A stretch of 64,000 nt of DNA from Nemertoderma westbladi (taxonomy: Eukaryota; Xenacoelomorpha; Nemertodermatida; Nemertodermatidae), in contig JAUCBJ010007806.1 of assembly GCA_032718475.1 (NCBI GenBank), positions 1 to 64,000 of the forward strand. The letters are read 5' to 3'. The notes under the pieces are model-generated. The model saw nothing but the letters and a program-made list of their open reading frames with translations, ran no database searches and had not been told where the DNA came from. A program made the position numbers and the translations under genes. The first letter of the stretch is position 1. The number at the start of each line of letters is the position of its first letter. Below are positions 20,466-34,830 of the stretch, one piece after another.

Positions 20466-20775
20466 TGGATCAGTTTTGTTACAGTTCAACATTACTCTCT
20501 CTCAAATGACACGGTTTCAGTAACAGACCAGACAGGTTATTCTATAGGTATAAGAGTAACATGATAAAATAAAGTAATAGTAACGCATTTTAAGCAACCA
20601 TGTTCAGCATGATCCGGTCTCTTGAATATAATCTTAAGGTGAACGAAATACATTTTTGACAGACCAATCAATATCAAGCAAATTAAATAATGTATGTTTT
20701 TTTTTATTATTATGCAAAAAAAAATATACTTTGTTCAACCCAAGATTGTATAAAAGTTAACATATTATATCTTAC

Positions 20776-21402
20776 CTGATGCTGGTTCACCTTCTATTAC
20801 AGGAGTTGGATCCTGACAACCGAGCTGATTACAGGCCACCACGGCGAAATAATGACGTTCATTGGGTAATCCTGGGACGATTATGTAAGAATCACATGTA
20901 ATTCCTGATGTTTTAGAAACACTTGCACCGTTACTGTTGGTGTACTCAACTCTAAACCATTGATTAGTTCCACCATTGAATCCCGGTGTCCAACTAACTT
21001 TTACACTAGAAGAGTCAACAGCTTCTACTTTAACTCCAGTCGGCATATGTGGAGGTCCTTCAGCATCTAAGTTAACGTTACATTCAACCTCAGTATTACT
21101 GCTAGGGATACCATTTCCAACCCTCCCAAAGTAGGTTGGATTTAGATCTTCTCTCGTTACATTATATATAGTTAGCCTTAAAACAGCTGTACTTTTATAC
21201 TCAGAGTTCTCCACTACAACTGATGTTCTATATTTATCACCATCGGGCAGCTTCTTATTTACGTCAACTCCACTAATCCAATAGACACTCGATTCAATAA
21301 CAGCTGGATAACTTTCCATTGTACATGTTAGATTAACCTCCGTCCCAAAAACTCCTATAACAGTTCGCTCTGTGGTGTCATTGTGAATCCAATATGGTTT
21401 GT
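20776..21402 (-). CDS. Exon with one Ig-like and one fibronectin type III domain
   Basis: Acceptor TTTTTTCTTTAG ends at 21403; donor CATCAG|GTAAGA follows 20776. The 627-bp exon is in phase 1 at both ends, usual for extracellular modules. Residues ~1-105 form an Ig-like domain: NLTCTMESYPA (first Cys), SVYWISGV (core Trp), VLRLTIYNVTRED, YFGRVGNG, then VECNVNLD (second Cys). The usual Y-x-C is altered. Residues ~110-205 form an FN3 domain: PPHMPTGVKVEAVDSSSVKV, SWTPGFNGG, WFRVEYTN, YIIVPGLPNERHYFAVVACN. It joins in frame to the transmembrane exon at 19142. The first exons, including the signal peptide, are not in 21403-22172, so they must lie beyond the satellite or be lost. Domain order resembles nephrin/Dscam/sidekick-like cell-surface proteins without matching one. 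Confidence 0.88.
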
Positions 21403-22172
21403 CTAAAGAAAAAAATGTGTTTGTATTGTAATTATATTTATTATGTGGGAGATGTGAATTCAATGCAACCAAACAATGACACCAAGGTGGAACCTTGGAA
21501 TCAGAGTCTGGAAGTTATCAATAGTTCAAACACGACTGAATAAGGAAATGGTAAATTATAACATTGCGAGCTTCGAACTTGATATTTTATCTAGACATTG
21601 ATCATGTTGCAATCAAGCAGCAAAATCTTAAAGTAGCCAGATTCTGGAATATACAATGTAAATGGGACAATATGATAATGCTCTCCATATTTACATTGTA
21701 TATTTGATTCACCGCGTCACTCGCCCCACAACAATTCCCTTATTATTATAGATTCTGGAACAGTTACTGCGTTATTGGTCGTATTGATGTACGTTATATC
21801 ATTAATATGATTTATAATTAATGACCTGAAGTTCGTATTGTTTGTTTTGTTTGTACTCTGTTTATCCGACTGTGAGCGGATTCAACTCTGCCCACCACCC
21901 CATAAAGTTGGGAAGTGGCGCCTTTAAGCAATATTGGGGATACGAGGTTAATCCCCAATTAACCTCGTATCACACACCCAATAAACGGGGACAACAAACC
22001 CCGAAGGGCCACACAAAGGGAGGTCAGAGGTTAAACCTCCGGGATGAGGAAAGTGACAGCAGCGGGGGGGGGGGGGGAAGCACTCCCACAGAGGTGAGAG
22101 GCGGGAAGTGGGCCAACAGCCAATGAGAGCAGGGGGGAAGGTATCCACTGGACGAAGGCCGTAGTAGTGTAC
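21403..22172. other. No exon seen; sequence between the Ig/FN3 exon and the satellite
   Basis: Neither strand shows a domain-like frame. There are two perfect inverted repeats: 15-bp arms 21649-21663/21689-21703 (ATATACAATGTAAAT and complement) and 14-bp arms 21939-21952/21958-21971 (GATACGAGGTTAAT and complement, loop CCCCA). A G14 run lies at 22064-22077. From 21880 to 22150 the sequence is more GC-rich than its neighbours and may be a fragment of a mobile element of unknown type. Confidence 0.5.
21939..21971. repeat. Perfect 14-bp inverted repeat, 5-nt loop
   Basis: GATACGAGGTTAAT, CCCCA, then the exact reverse complement. It would form a stable hairpin in single-stranded DNA or RNA. It lies 200 bp from the satellite edge. 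Confidence 0.9.
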
Positions 22173-22879
22173 TAATTACATACGGAATAGCCATACAACT
22201 GTGAAAGTGAATGTTAGTTATTGCATACGGAATAGCCATACAACTGTGAAAGTGAAAGTTAGTTATTGCATACAGAATAGCCATACAACTGTGAAAGTGA
22301 AAGTTAGTTATTGCATACGGAATAGCCATACAACTGTGAAAGTGAAAGTTAGTTATTGCATACGGAATAGCCATACAACTGTGAAAGTGAAAGTTAGTTA
22401 TTGCATACAGAATAGCCATACAACTGTGAAAGTGAAAGTTAGTTATTGCATACGGAATAGCCATACAACTGTGAAAGTGAAAGTTAGTTATTGCATACGG
22501 AATAGCCATACAACTGTGAAAGTGAAAGTTAGTTATTGCATACGGAATAGCCATACAACTGTGAAAGTGAAAGTTAGTTATTGCATACGGAATAGCCATA
22601 CAACTGTGAAAGTGAAAGTTAGTTATTGCATACGGAATAGCCATACAACTGTGAAAGTGAAAGTTAGTTATTGCATACGGAATAGCCATACAACTGTGAA
22701 AGTATTAAAGTTAAAGTTAGTTATTGCATACGGAATAGCCATACAACTGTGAAAGTGAAAGTTAGTTATTGCATACGGAATAGCCATACAACTGTGAAAG
22801 TGAAAGTTAGTTATTGCATACAGAATAGCCATACAACTGTGAAAGTGAAAGTTAGTTATTGCATACGGAATAGCCATAC

Positions 22880-25092
22880 ATACAACTGTGAAAGTGAAAG
22901 TTAGTTATTGTATACGGAATAGCCATACAACTGTGAAAGTGAAAGTTAGTTATTGCATACAGAATAGCCATACAACTGTGAAAGAGAAAGTTAGTTATTG
23001 CATACGGAATAGCCATACATACAACCCTGAAAGTGAAAGTTAGTTATTGCATACGGAATAGCCATACAACTGTGAAAGAGAAAGTTAGTTATTGCATACG
23101 GAATAGACATACATACAACCCTGAAAGTGAAAGTTAGTTATTGCATACGGAATAGCCATACAACTGTGAAAGAGAAAGTTAGTTATTGCATACGGAATAG
23201 CCATACAACTGTGAAAGTGAAAGTTAGTTATTGCATACGGAATAGCCATACATACAACCCTGAAAGTGAAAGTTAGTTATTGCATACGGAATAGCCATAC
23301 AACTGTGAAAGAGAAAGTTAGTTATTGCATACGGAATAACCATACAACTGTGAAAGTGAAAGTTAGTTATTGTATACGGAATAGCCATACAACTGTGAAA
23401 GTGAAAGTTAGTTATTGCATACGGAATAGCCATACATACAACCCTGAAAGTGAAAGTTAGTTATTGCATACGGAATAGCCATACAACTGTGAAAGTGAAA
23501 GTTATTTATTGCATACGGAATAGCCATACAACTGTGAAAGTGAAAGTTAGTTATTGCATACGGAATAGCCATACAACTGTGAAAGTGAAAGTTAGTTATT
23601 GCATACGGAATAGCCATACATACAACCCTGAAAGTGAAAGTTAGTTATTGCATACGGAATAGCCATACAACTGTGAAAGTGAAAGTTAGTTATTGCATAC
23701 GGAATAGCCATACAACTGTGAAAGTGAAAGTTACTTATTGCATACGGAATAGCCATACATACAACCCTGAAAATGAAAGTTAGTTATTGCATACGGAATA
23801 GCCATACAACTGTGAAAGTGAAAGTTAGTTATTGCATACGGAATAGCCATACATACAACCCTGAAAGTGAAAGTTAGTTATTGCATACGGAATAGCCATA
23901 CATACAACCCTGAAAGTGAAAGTTAGTTATTGCATACGGAATAGCCATACAACTGTGAAAGTGAAAGTTAGTTATTGCATACGGAATAGCCATACATACA
24001 ACCCTGAAAGTGAAAGTTAGTTATTGCATACGGAATAGCCATACATACAACCCTGAAAGTGAAAGTTAGTTATTGCATACGGAATAGCCATACATACAAC
24101 CCTGAAAGTGAAAGTTAGTTATTGCATACGGAATAGCCATACAACTGTGAAAGTGAAAGTTAGTTATTGCATACGGAATAGCCATACATACAACCCTGAA
24201 AGTGAAAGTTAGTTATTGCATACGGAATAGCCATACAACTGTGAAAGTGAAAGTTAGTTATTGCATACGGAATAGCCATACATACAACCCTGAAAGTGAA
24301 AGTTAGTTATTGCATACGGAATAGCCATACAACTGTGAAAGTGAAAGTTAGTTATTGCATACGGAATAGCCATACAACTGTGAAAGTGAAAGTTAGTTAT
24401 TGCATACGGAATAGCCATACATACAACCCTGAAAGTGAAAGTTAGTTATTGCATACGGAATAGCCATACATACAACCCTGAAAGTGAAAGTTAGTTATTG
24501 CATACGGAATAGCCATACATACAACCCTGAAAGTGAAAGTTAGTTATTGCATACGGAATAGCCATACAACTGTGAAAGTGAAAGTTAGTTATTGCATACG
24601 GAATAGCCATACATACAACCCTGAAAGTGAAAGTTAGTTATTGCATACGGAATAGCCATACAACTGTGAAAGTGAAAGTTAGTTATTGCATACGGAATAG
24701 CCATACATACAACCCTGAAAGTGAAAGTTAGTTATTGCATACGGAATAGCCATACAACTGTGAAAGTGAAAGTTAGTTATTGCATACGGAATAGCCATAC
24801 AACTGTGAAAGTGAAAGTTAGTTATTGCATACGGAATAGCCATACATACAACCCTGAAAGTGAAAGTTAGTTATTGCATACGGAATAGCCATACAACTGT
24901 GAAAGTGAAAGTTAGTTATTGCATACGGAATAGCCATACAACTGTGAAAATGAAAGTTAGTTATTGCATACGGAATAGACATACAACTGTGAAAGTGAAA
25001 GTTAGTTATTGCATACGGAATAGCCATACATACAACTGTGAAAGTGAAAGTTAGTTATTGCATACGGAATAGCCATACATACAACCCTGAAA
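22880..25092 (+). repeat. Satellite sub-block rich in 49-bp CCCTG monomers
   Basis: 45-bp units alternate irregularly with 49-bp units reading CATACATACAACCCTGAAAG. The 49-bp units carry both the 4-bp insertion and CCCTG for CTGTG, so they are one lineage. Similar blocks recur at about 32599-33088 and 34831-35554. Confidence 0.9.
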
Positions 25093-28000
25093 GTGAAAGT
25101 TAGTTATTGCATACGGAATAGCCATACAACTGTGAAAGTGAAAGTTAGTTATTGCATACGGAATAGCCATACAACTGTGAAAGTGAAAGTTAGTTATTGC
25201 ATACGGAATAGCCATACAACTGTGAAAGTGAAAGTTAGTTATTGCATACGGAATAGCCATACAACTGTGAAAGTGAAAGTTAGTTATTGCATACGGAATA
25301 GCCATACAACTGTGAAAGTGAAAGTTAGTTATTGCATACGGAATAGCCATACAACTGTGAAAGTGAAAGTTAGTTATTGCATACGGAATAGCCATACAAC
25401 TGTGAAAGTGAAAGTTAGTTATTGCATACGGAATAGCCATACAACTGTGAAAGTGAAAGTTAGTTATTGCATACGGAATAGCCATACAACTGTGAAAGTG
25501 AAAGTTAGTTATTGCATACGGAATAGCCATACAACTGTGAAAGTGAAAGTTAGTTATTGCATACGGAATAGCCATACAACTGTGAAAGTGAAAGTTAGTT
25601 ATTGCATACGGAATAGCCATACAACTGTGAAAGTGAAAGTTAGTTATTGCATACGGAATAGCCATACAACTGTGAAAGTGAAAGTTAGTTATTGCATACG
25701 GAATAGCCATACAACTGTGAAAGTGAAAGTTAGTTATTGCATACGGAATAGCCATACAACTGTGAAAGTGAAAGTTAGTTATTGCATACGGAATAGCCAT
25801 ACAACTGTGAAAGTGAAAGTTAGTTATTGCATACGGAATAGCCTTACAACTGTGAAAGTGAAAGTTAGTTATTGCATACGGAATAGCCTTACAACTGTGA
25901 AAGTGAAAGTTAGTTATTGCATACGGAATAGCCATACAACTGTGAAAGTGAAAGTTAGTTATTGCATACGGAATAGCCTTACAACTGTGAAAGTGAAAGT
26001 TAGTTATTGCATACGGAATAGCCATACAACTGTGAAAGTGAAAGTTAGTTATTGCATACGGAATAGCCTTACAACTGTGAAAGTGAAAGTTAGTTATTGC
26101 ATACGGAATAGCCTTACAACTGTGAAAGTGAAAGTTAGTTATTGCATACGGAATAGCCTTACAACTGTGAAAGTGAAAGTTAGTTATTGCATACGGAATA
26201 GCCATACAACTGTGAAAGTGAAAGTTAGTTATTGCATACGGAATAGCCATACAACTGTGAAAGTGAAAGTTAGTTATTGCATACGGAATAGCCATACAAC
26301 TGTGAAAGTGAAAGTTAGTTATTGCATACGGAATAGCCATACAACTGTGAAAGTGAAAGTTAGTTATTGCATACGGAATAGCCATACAACTGTGAAAGTG
26401 AAAGTTAGTTATTGCATACGGAATAGCCTTACAACTGTGAAAGTGAAAGTTAGTTATTGCATACGGAATAGCCTTACAACTGTGAAAGTGAAAGTTAGTT
26501 ATTGCATACGGAATAGCCATACAACTGTGAAAGTGAAAGTTAGTTATTGCATACGGAATAGCCATACAACTGTGAAAGTGAAAGTTAGTTATTGCATACG
26601 GAATAGCCATACAACTGTGAAAGTGAAAGTTAGTTATTGCATACGGAATAGCCATACAACTAGTGAAAGTGAAAGTTAGTTATTGCATACGGAATAGCCA
26701 TACAACTGTGAAAGTGAAAGTTAGTTATTGCATACGGAATAGCCATACAACTGTGAAAGTGAAAGTTAGTTATTGCATACGGAATAGCCATACAACTGTG
26801 AAAGTGAAAGTTACTTATTGCATACGGAATAGCCTTACAACTGTGAAAGTGAAAGTTACTTATTGCATACGGAATAGCCTTACAACTGTGAAAGTGAAAG
26901 TTAGTTATTGCATACGGAATAGCCATACAACTGTGAAAGTGAAAGTTAGTTATTGCATACGGAATAGCCATACAACTGTGAAAGTGAAAGTTAGTTATTG
27001 CATACGGAATAGCCATACAACTGTGAAAGTGAAAGTTACTTATTGCATACGGAATAGCCTTACAACTGTGAAAGTGAAAGTTACTTATTGCATACGGAAT
27101 AGCCTTACAACTGTGAAAGTGAAAGTTAGTTATTGCATACGGAATAGCCATACAACTGTGAAAGTGAAAGTTAGTTATTGCATACGGAATAGCCATACAA
27201 CTGTGAAAGTGAAAGTTAGTTATTGCATACGGAATAGCCATACAACTGTGAAAGAGAAAGTTAGTTATTGCATACGGAATAGCCATACAACTGTGAAAGT
27301 GAAAGTTAGTTATTGCATACGGAATAGCCATACAACTAGGAAAGTGAAAGTTAGTTATTGCATACGGAATAGCCATACAACTGTGAAAGTGAAAGTTAGT
27401 TATTGCATACGGAATAGCCATACAACTGTGAAAGTGAAAGTTAGTTATTGCATACGGAATAGCCATACAACTAGGAAAATGAAAGTTAGTTATTGCATAC
27501 GGAATAGCCATACAACTGTGAAAGTGAAAGTTAGTTATTGCATACGGAATAGCCATACAACTGTGAAAGAGAAAGTTAGTTATTGCATACGGAATAGCCA
27601 TACAACTGTGAAAGTGAAAGTTAGTTATTGCATACGGAATAGCCATACAACTAGGAAAGTGAAAGTTAGTTATTGCATACGGAATAGCCATACAACTGTG
27701 AAAGTGAAAGTTAGTTATTGCATACGGAATAGCCATACAACTGTGAAAGTGAAAGTTAGTTATTGCATACGGAATAGCCATACAACTAGGAAAATGAAAG
27801 TTAGTTATTGCATACGGAATAGCCATACAACTGTGAAAGTGAAAGTTAGTTATTGCATACGGAATAGCCATACAACTGTGAAAGTGAAAGTTAGTTATTG
27901 CATACGGAATAGCCATACAACTGTGAAAGTGAAAGTTACTTATTGCATACGGAATAGCCTTACAACTGTGAAAGTGAAAGTTACTTATTGCATACGGAAT

Positions 28001-31000
28001 AGCCTTACAACTGTGAAAGTGAAAGTTAGTTATTGCATACGGAATAGCCATACAACTGTGAAAGTGAAAGTTAGTTATTGCATACGGAATAGCCATACAA
28101 CTGTGAAAGTGAAAGTTAGTTATTGCATACGGAATAGCCATACAACTGTGAAAGTGAAAGTTAGTTATTGCATACGGAATAGCCTTACAACTGTGAAAGT
28201 GAAAGTTAGTTATTGCATACGGAATAGCCTTACAACTGTGAAAGTGAAAGTTAGTTATTGCATACGGAATAGCCATACAACTGTGAAAGTGAAAGTTAGT
28301 TATTGCATACGGAATAGCCATACAACTGTGAAAGTGAAAGTTAGTTATTGCATACGGAATAGCCATACAACTGTGAAAGTGAAAGTTAGTTATTGCATAC
28401 GGAATAGCCATACAACTGTGAAAGTGAAAGTTAGTTATTGCATACGGAATAGCCATACAACTGTGAAAGTGAAAGTTAGTTATTGCATACGGAATAGCCA
28501 TACAACTGTGAAAGTGAAAGTTAGTTATTGCATACGGAATAGCCTTACAACTGTGAAAGTGAAAGTTAGTTATTGCATACGGAATAGCCTTACAACTGTG
28601 AAAGTGAAAGTTAGTTATTGCATACGGAATAGCCATACAACTGTGAAAGTGAAAGTTAGTTATTGCATACGGAATAGCCATACAACTGTGAAAGTGAAAG
28701 TTAGTTATTGCATACGGAATAGCCATACAACTGTGAAAGTGAAAGTTAGTTATTGCATACGGAATAGCCATACAACTGTGAAAGTGAAAGTTAGTTATTG
28801 CATACGGAATAGCCATACAACTGTGAAAGTGAAAGTTAGTTATTGCATACGGAATAGCCATACAACTGTGAAAGTGAAAGTTAGTTATTGCATACGGAAT
28901 AGCCATACAACTGTGAAAGTGAAAGTTAGTTATTGCATACGGAATAGCCTTACAACTGTGAAAGTGAAAGTTAGTTATTGCATACGGAATAGCCTTACAA
29001 CTGTGAAAGTGAAAGTTAGTTATTGCATACGGAATAGCCATACAACTGTGAAAGTGAAAGTTAGTTATTGCATACGGAATAGCCATACAACTGTGAAAGT
29101 GAAAGTTAGTTATTGCATACGGAATAGCCATACAACTGTGAAAGTGAAAGTTAGTTATTGCATACGGAATAGCCTTACAACTGTGAAAGTGAAAGTTAGT
29201 TATTGCATACGGAATAGCCTTACAACTGTGAAAGTGAAAGTTAGTTATTGCATACGGAATAGCCATACAACTGTGAAAGTGAAAGTTAGTTATTGCATAC
29301 GGAATAGCCATACAACTGTGAAAGTGAAAGTTAGTTATTGCATACGGAATAGCCATACAACTGTGAAAGTGAAAGTTAGTTATTGCATACGGAATAGCCA
29401 TACAACTGTGAAAGTGAAAGTTAGTTATTGCATACGGAATAGCCATACAACTGTGAAAGTGAAAGTTAGTTATTGCATACGGAATAGCCATACAACTGTG
29501 AAAGTGAAAGTTAGTTATTGCATACGGAATAGCCATACAACTGTGAAAGTGAAAGTTAGTTATTGCATACGGAATAGCCATACAACTGTGAAAGTGAAAG
29601 TTAGTTATTGCATACGGAATAGCCATACAACTGTGAAAGTGAAAGTTAGTTATTGCATACGGAATAGCCATACAACTGTGAAAGTGAAAGTTAGTTATTG
29701 CATACGGAATAGCCATACAACTGTGAAAGTGAAAGTTAGTTATTGCATACGGAATAGCCATACAACTGTGAAAGTGAAAGTTAGTTATTGCATACGGAAT
29801 AGCCATACAACTGTGAAAGTGAAAGTTAGTTATTGCATACGGAATAGCCATACAACTGTGAAAGTGAAAGTTAGTTATTGCATACGGAATAGCCATACAA
29901 CTAGTGAAAATGAAAGTTAGTTATTGCATACGGAATAGCCATACAACTGTGAAAGTGAAAGTTAGTTATTGCATACGGAATAGCCATACAACTGTGAAAG
30001 TGAAAGTTAGTTATTGCATACGGAATAGCCATACAACTGTGAAAGTGAAAGTTACTTATTGCATACGGAATAGCCTTACAACTGTGAAAGTGAAAGTTAC
30101 TTATTGCATACGGAATAGCCTTACAACTGTGAAAGTGAAAGTTAGTTATTGCATACGGAATAGCCATACAACTGTGAAAGTGAAAGTTAGTTATTGCATA
30201 CGGAATAGCCATACAACTGTGAAAGTGAAAGTTAGTTATTGCATACGGAATAGCCATACAACTGTGAAAGTGAAAGTTAGTTATTGCATACGGAATAGCC
30301 TTACAACTGTGAAAGTGAAAGTTACTTATTGCATACGGAATAGCCTTACAACTGTGAAAGTGAAAGTTAGTTATTGCATACGGAATAGCCATACAACTGT
30401 GAAAGTGAAAGTTAGTTATTGCATACGGAATAGCCATACAACTGTGAAAGTGAAAGTTAGTTATTGCATACGGAATAGCCATACAACTGTGAAAGTGAAA
30501 GTTAGTTATTGCATACGGAATAGCCATACAACTGTGAAAGTGAAAGTTAGTTATTGCATACGGAATAGCCATACAACTGTGAAAGTGAAAGTTAGTTATT
30601 GCATACGGAATAGCCATACAACTCGTGAAAGTGAAAGTTAGTTATTGCATACGGAATAGCCATACAACTGTGAAAGTGAAAGTTAGTTATTGCATACGGA
30701 ATAGCCTTACAACTGTGAAAGTGAAAGTTAGTTATTGCATACGGAATAGCCTTACAACTGTGAAAGTGAAAGTTAGTTATTGCATACGGAATAGCCATAC
30801 AACTGTGAAAGTGAAAGTTAGTTATTGCATACGGAATAGCCTTACAACTGTGAAAGTGAAAGTTAGTTATTGCATACGGAATAGCCATACAACTGTGAAA
30901 GTGAAAGTTAGTTATTGCATACGGAATAGCCATACAACTGTGAAAGTGAAAGTTAGTTATTGCATACGGAATAGCCATACAACTGTGAAAGTGAAAGTTA

Positions 31001-32598
31001 GTTATTGCATACGGAATAGCCATACAACTCGGAAAATGAAAGTTAGTTATTGTATACGGAATAGCCATACAACTGTGAAAGTGAAAGTTAGTTATTGCAT
31101 ACGGAATAGCCATACAACTGTGAAAGTGAAAGTTAGTTATTGCATACGGAATAGCCATACAACTGTGAAAGTGAAAGTTAGTTATTGCATACGGAATAGC
31201 CTTACAACTGTGAAAGTGAAAGTTAGTTATTGCATACGGAATAGCCTTACAACTGTGAAAGTGAAAGTTAGTTATTGCATACGGAATAGCCATACAACTG
31301 TGAAAGTGAAAGTTAGTTATTGCATACGGAATAGCCATACAACTGTGAAAGTGAAAGTTAGTTATTGCATACGGAATAGCCTTACAACTGTGAAAGTGAA
31401 AGTTAGTTATTGCATACGGAATAGCCTTACAACTGTGAAAGTGAAAGTTAGTTATTGCATACGGAATAGCCTTACAACTGTGAAAGTGAAAGTTAGTTAT
31501 TGCATACGGAATAGCCATACAACTGTGAAAGTGAAAGTTAGTTATTGCATACGGAATAGCCATACAACTGTGAAAGTGAAAGTTAGTTATTGCATACGGA
31601 ATAGCCATACAACTGTGAAAGTGAAAGTTAGTTATTGCATACGGAATAGCCATACAACTGTGAAAGTGAAAGTTAGTTATTGCATACGGAATAGCCTTAC
31701 AACTGTGAAAGTGAAAGTTAGTTATTGCATACGGAATAGCCATACAACTGTGAAAGTGAAAGTTAGTTATTGCATACGGAATAGCCTTACAACTGTGAAA
31801 GTGAAAGTTAGTTATTGCATACGGAATAGCCTTACAACTGTGAAAGTGAAAGTTAGTTATTGCATACGGAATAGCCTTACAACTGTGAAAGTGAAAGTTA
31901 GTTATTGCATACGGAATAGCCATACAACTGTGAAAGTGAAAGTTAGTTATTGCAAACGGAATAGACATATAACTGTGAAAGTGAAAGTTAGTTATTGCAT
32001 ACGGAATAGCCATACAACTGTGAAAGTGAAAGTTAGTTATTGCATACGGAATAGCCTTACAACTGTGAAAGTGAAAGTTAGTTATTGCATACGGAATAGC
32101 CTTACAACTGTGAAAGTGAAAGTTAGTTATTGCATACGGAATAGCCTTACAACTGTGAAAGTGAAAGTTAGTTATTGCATACGGAATAGCCTTACAACTG
32201 TGAAAGTGAGAGTTAGTTATTGCATACGGAATAGCCATACAACTGTGAAAGTGAAAGTTAGTTATTGCATACGGAATAGCCATACAACTGTGAAAGTGAA
32301 AGTTAGTTATTGCATACGGAATAGCCTTACAACTGTGAAAGTGAAAGTTAGTTATTGCATACGGAATAGCCTTACAACTGTGAAAGTGAAAGTTAGTTAT
32401 TGCATACGGAATAGCCTTACAACTGTGAAAGTGAAAGTTAGTTATTGCATACGGAATAGCCATACAACTGTGAAAGTGAAAGTTAGTTATTGCAAACGGA
32501 ATAGACATATAACTGTGAAAGTGAAAGTTAGTTATTGCATACGGAATAGCCATACAACTGTGAAAGTGAAAGTTAGTTATTGCATACGGAATAGCCAT
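25093..32598 (+). repeat. Satellite sub-block of uniform 45-bp monomers
   Basis: Almost all units are 45 bp, with CTT-type (GCCTTACAAC) units in groups of one to three and CTTATTGCATACGG variants (26.8-30.4 kb). Three 46-bp units with an extra base (CTAGTG or CTCGTG) at about 26660, 29902 and 30622 reset the phase. There are no ATAC insertions until 32598. Confidence 0.9.
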
Positions 32599-33088
32599 AC
32601 ATACAACCCTGAAAGTGAAAGTTAGTTATTGCATACGGAATAGCCATACATACAACCCTGAAAGTGAAAGTTAGTTATTGCATACGGAATAGCCATACAT
32701 ACAACCCTGAAAGTGAAAGTTAGTTATTGCATACGGAATAGCCATACATACAACCCTGAAAGTGAAAGTTAGTTATTGCATACGGAATAGCCATACAACT
32801 GTGAAAGTGAAAGTTAGTTATTGCATACGGAATAGCCATACATACAACCCTGAAAGTGAAAGTTAGTTATTGCATACGGAATAGCCATACAACTGTGAAA
32901 GTGAAAGTTAGTTATTGCATACGGAATAGCCATACATACAACCCTGAAAGTGAAAGTTAGTTATTGCATACGGAATAGCCATACAACTGTGAAAGTGAAA
33001 GTTAGTTATTGCATACGGAATAGCCATACAACTGTGAAAGTGAAAGTTAGTTATTGCATACGGAATAGCCATACATACAACCCTGAAA
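32599..33088 (+). repeat. 49-bp-rich satellite block, copy 2
   Basis: The order of 45- and 49-bp units (four 49s, then 45/49/45/49/45/45/49) matches the block beginning at 34831, and in large part the end of the 22880-25092 block. Confidence 0.85.
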
Positions 33089-34830
33089 GTGAAAGTTAGT
33101 TATTGCATACGGAATAGCCATACAACTGTGAAAGTGAAAGTTAGTTATTGCATACGGAATAGCCATACAACTGTGAAAATGAAAGTTAGTTATTGCATAC
33201 GGAATAGCCATGCAACTCGGAAAGTGAAAGTTAGTTATTGTATACGGAATAGCCATACAACTCGGAAAATGAAAGTTAGTTATTGTATACGGAATAGCCT
33301 TACAACTGTGAAAGTGAAAGTTAGTTATTGCATACGGAATAGCCATACAACTGTGAAAGTGAAAGTTAGTTATTGCATACGGAATAGCCATACAACTGTG
33401 AAAGTGAAAGTTAGTTATTGCATACGGAATAGCCATACAACTGTGAAAGTGAAAGTTAGTTATTGCATACGGAATAGCCATACAACTGTGAAAGTGAAAG
33501 TTAGTTATTGCATACGGAATAGCCTTACAACTGTGAAAGTGAAAGTTAGTTATTGCATACGGAATAGCCTTACAACTGTGAAAGTGAGAGTTAGTTATTG
33601 CATACGGAATAGCCATACAACTGTGAAAGTGAAAGTTAGTTATTGCATACGGAATAGCCATACAACTGTGAAAGTGAAAGTTAGTTATTGCATACGGAAT
33701 AGCCTTACAACTGTGAAAGTGAAAGTTAGTTATTGCATACGGAATAGCCTTACAACTGTGAAAGTGAAAGTTAGTTATTGCATACGGAATAGCCTTACAA
33801 CTGTGAAAGTGAAAGTTAGTTATTGCATACGGAATAGCCATACAACTGTGAAAGTGAAAGTTAGTTATTGCATACGGAATAGACATATAACTGTGAAAGT
33901 GAAAGTTAGTTATTGCATACGGAATAGCCATACAACTGTGAAAGTGAAAGTTAGTTATTGCATACGGAATAGCCATACAACTGTGAAAGTGAAAGTTAGT
34001 TATTGCATACGGAATAGCCTTACAACTGTGAAAGTGAAAGTTAGTTATTGCATACGGAATAGCCTTACAACTGTGAAAGTGAAAGTTAGTTATTGCATAC
34101 GGAATAGCCTTACAACTGTGAAAGTGAAAGTTAGTTATTGCATACGGAATAGCCATACAACTGTGAAAGTGAAAGTTAGTTATTGCATACGGAATAGCCA
34201 TACAACTGTGAAAGTGAAAGTTAGTTATTGCATACGGAATAGCCATACAACTGTGAAAGTGAAAGTTAGTTATTGCATACGGAATAGCCTTACAACTGTG
34301 AAAGTGAAAGTTAGTTATTGCATACGGAATAGCCTTACAACTGTGAAAGTGAAAGTTAGTTATTGCATACGGAATAGCCTTACAACTGTGAAAGTGAAAG
34401 TTAGTTATTGCATACGGAATAGCCTTACAACTGTGAAAGTGAGAGTTAGTTATTGCATACGGAATAGCCATACAACTGTGAAAGTGAAAGTTAGTTATTG
34501 CATACGGAATAGCCATACAACTGTGAAAGTGAAAGTTAGTTATTGCATACGGAATAGCCTTACAACTGTGAAAGTGAAAGTTAGTTATTGCATACGGAAT
34601 AGCCTTACAACTGTGAAAGTGAAAGTTAGTTATTGCATACGGAATAGCCTTACAACTGTGAAAGTGAAAGTTAGTTATTGCATACGGAATAGCCATACAA
34701 CTGTGAAAGTGAAAGTTAGTTATTGCAAACGGAATAGACATATAACTGTGAAAGTGAAAGTTAGTTATTGCATACGGAATAGCCATACAACTGTGAAAGT
34801 GAAAGTTAGTTATTGCATACGGAATAGCCA

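Larger units (their letters stand above)
19143..20775 (-). other. Intron (1,633 bp, phase 1) with LINE relic
   Basis: Donor CAG|GTAAGA at 20776/20775 and acceptor TTCCAG at 19143 bound it. Apart from the LINE piece at 19960-20465 it is AT-rich. Short frames inside have no recognised content. Confidence 0.8.

Noticed and set aside
22021-22150. Minus frame continuing from the satellite into 22024-22150 as a chimeric gene
   Set aside because: It is only the satellite's open frame running into flanking Pro-rich sequence. There is no start or splice evidence.
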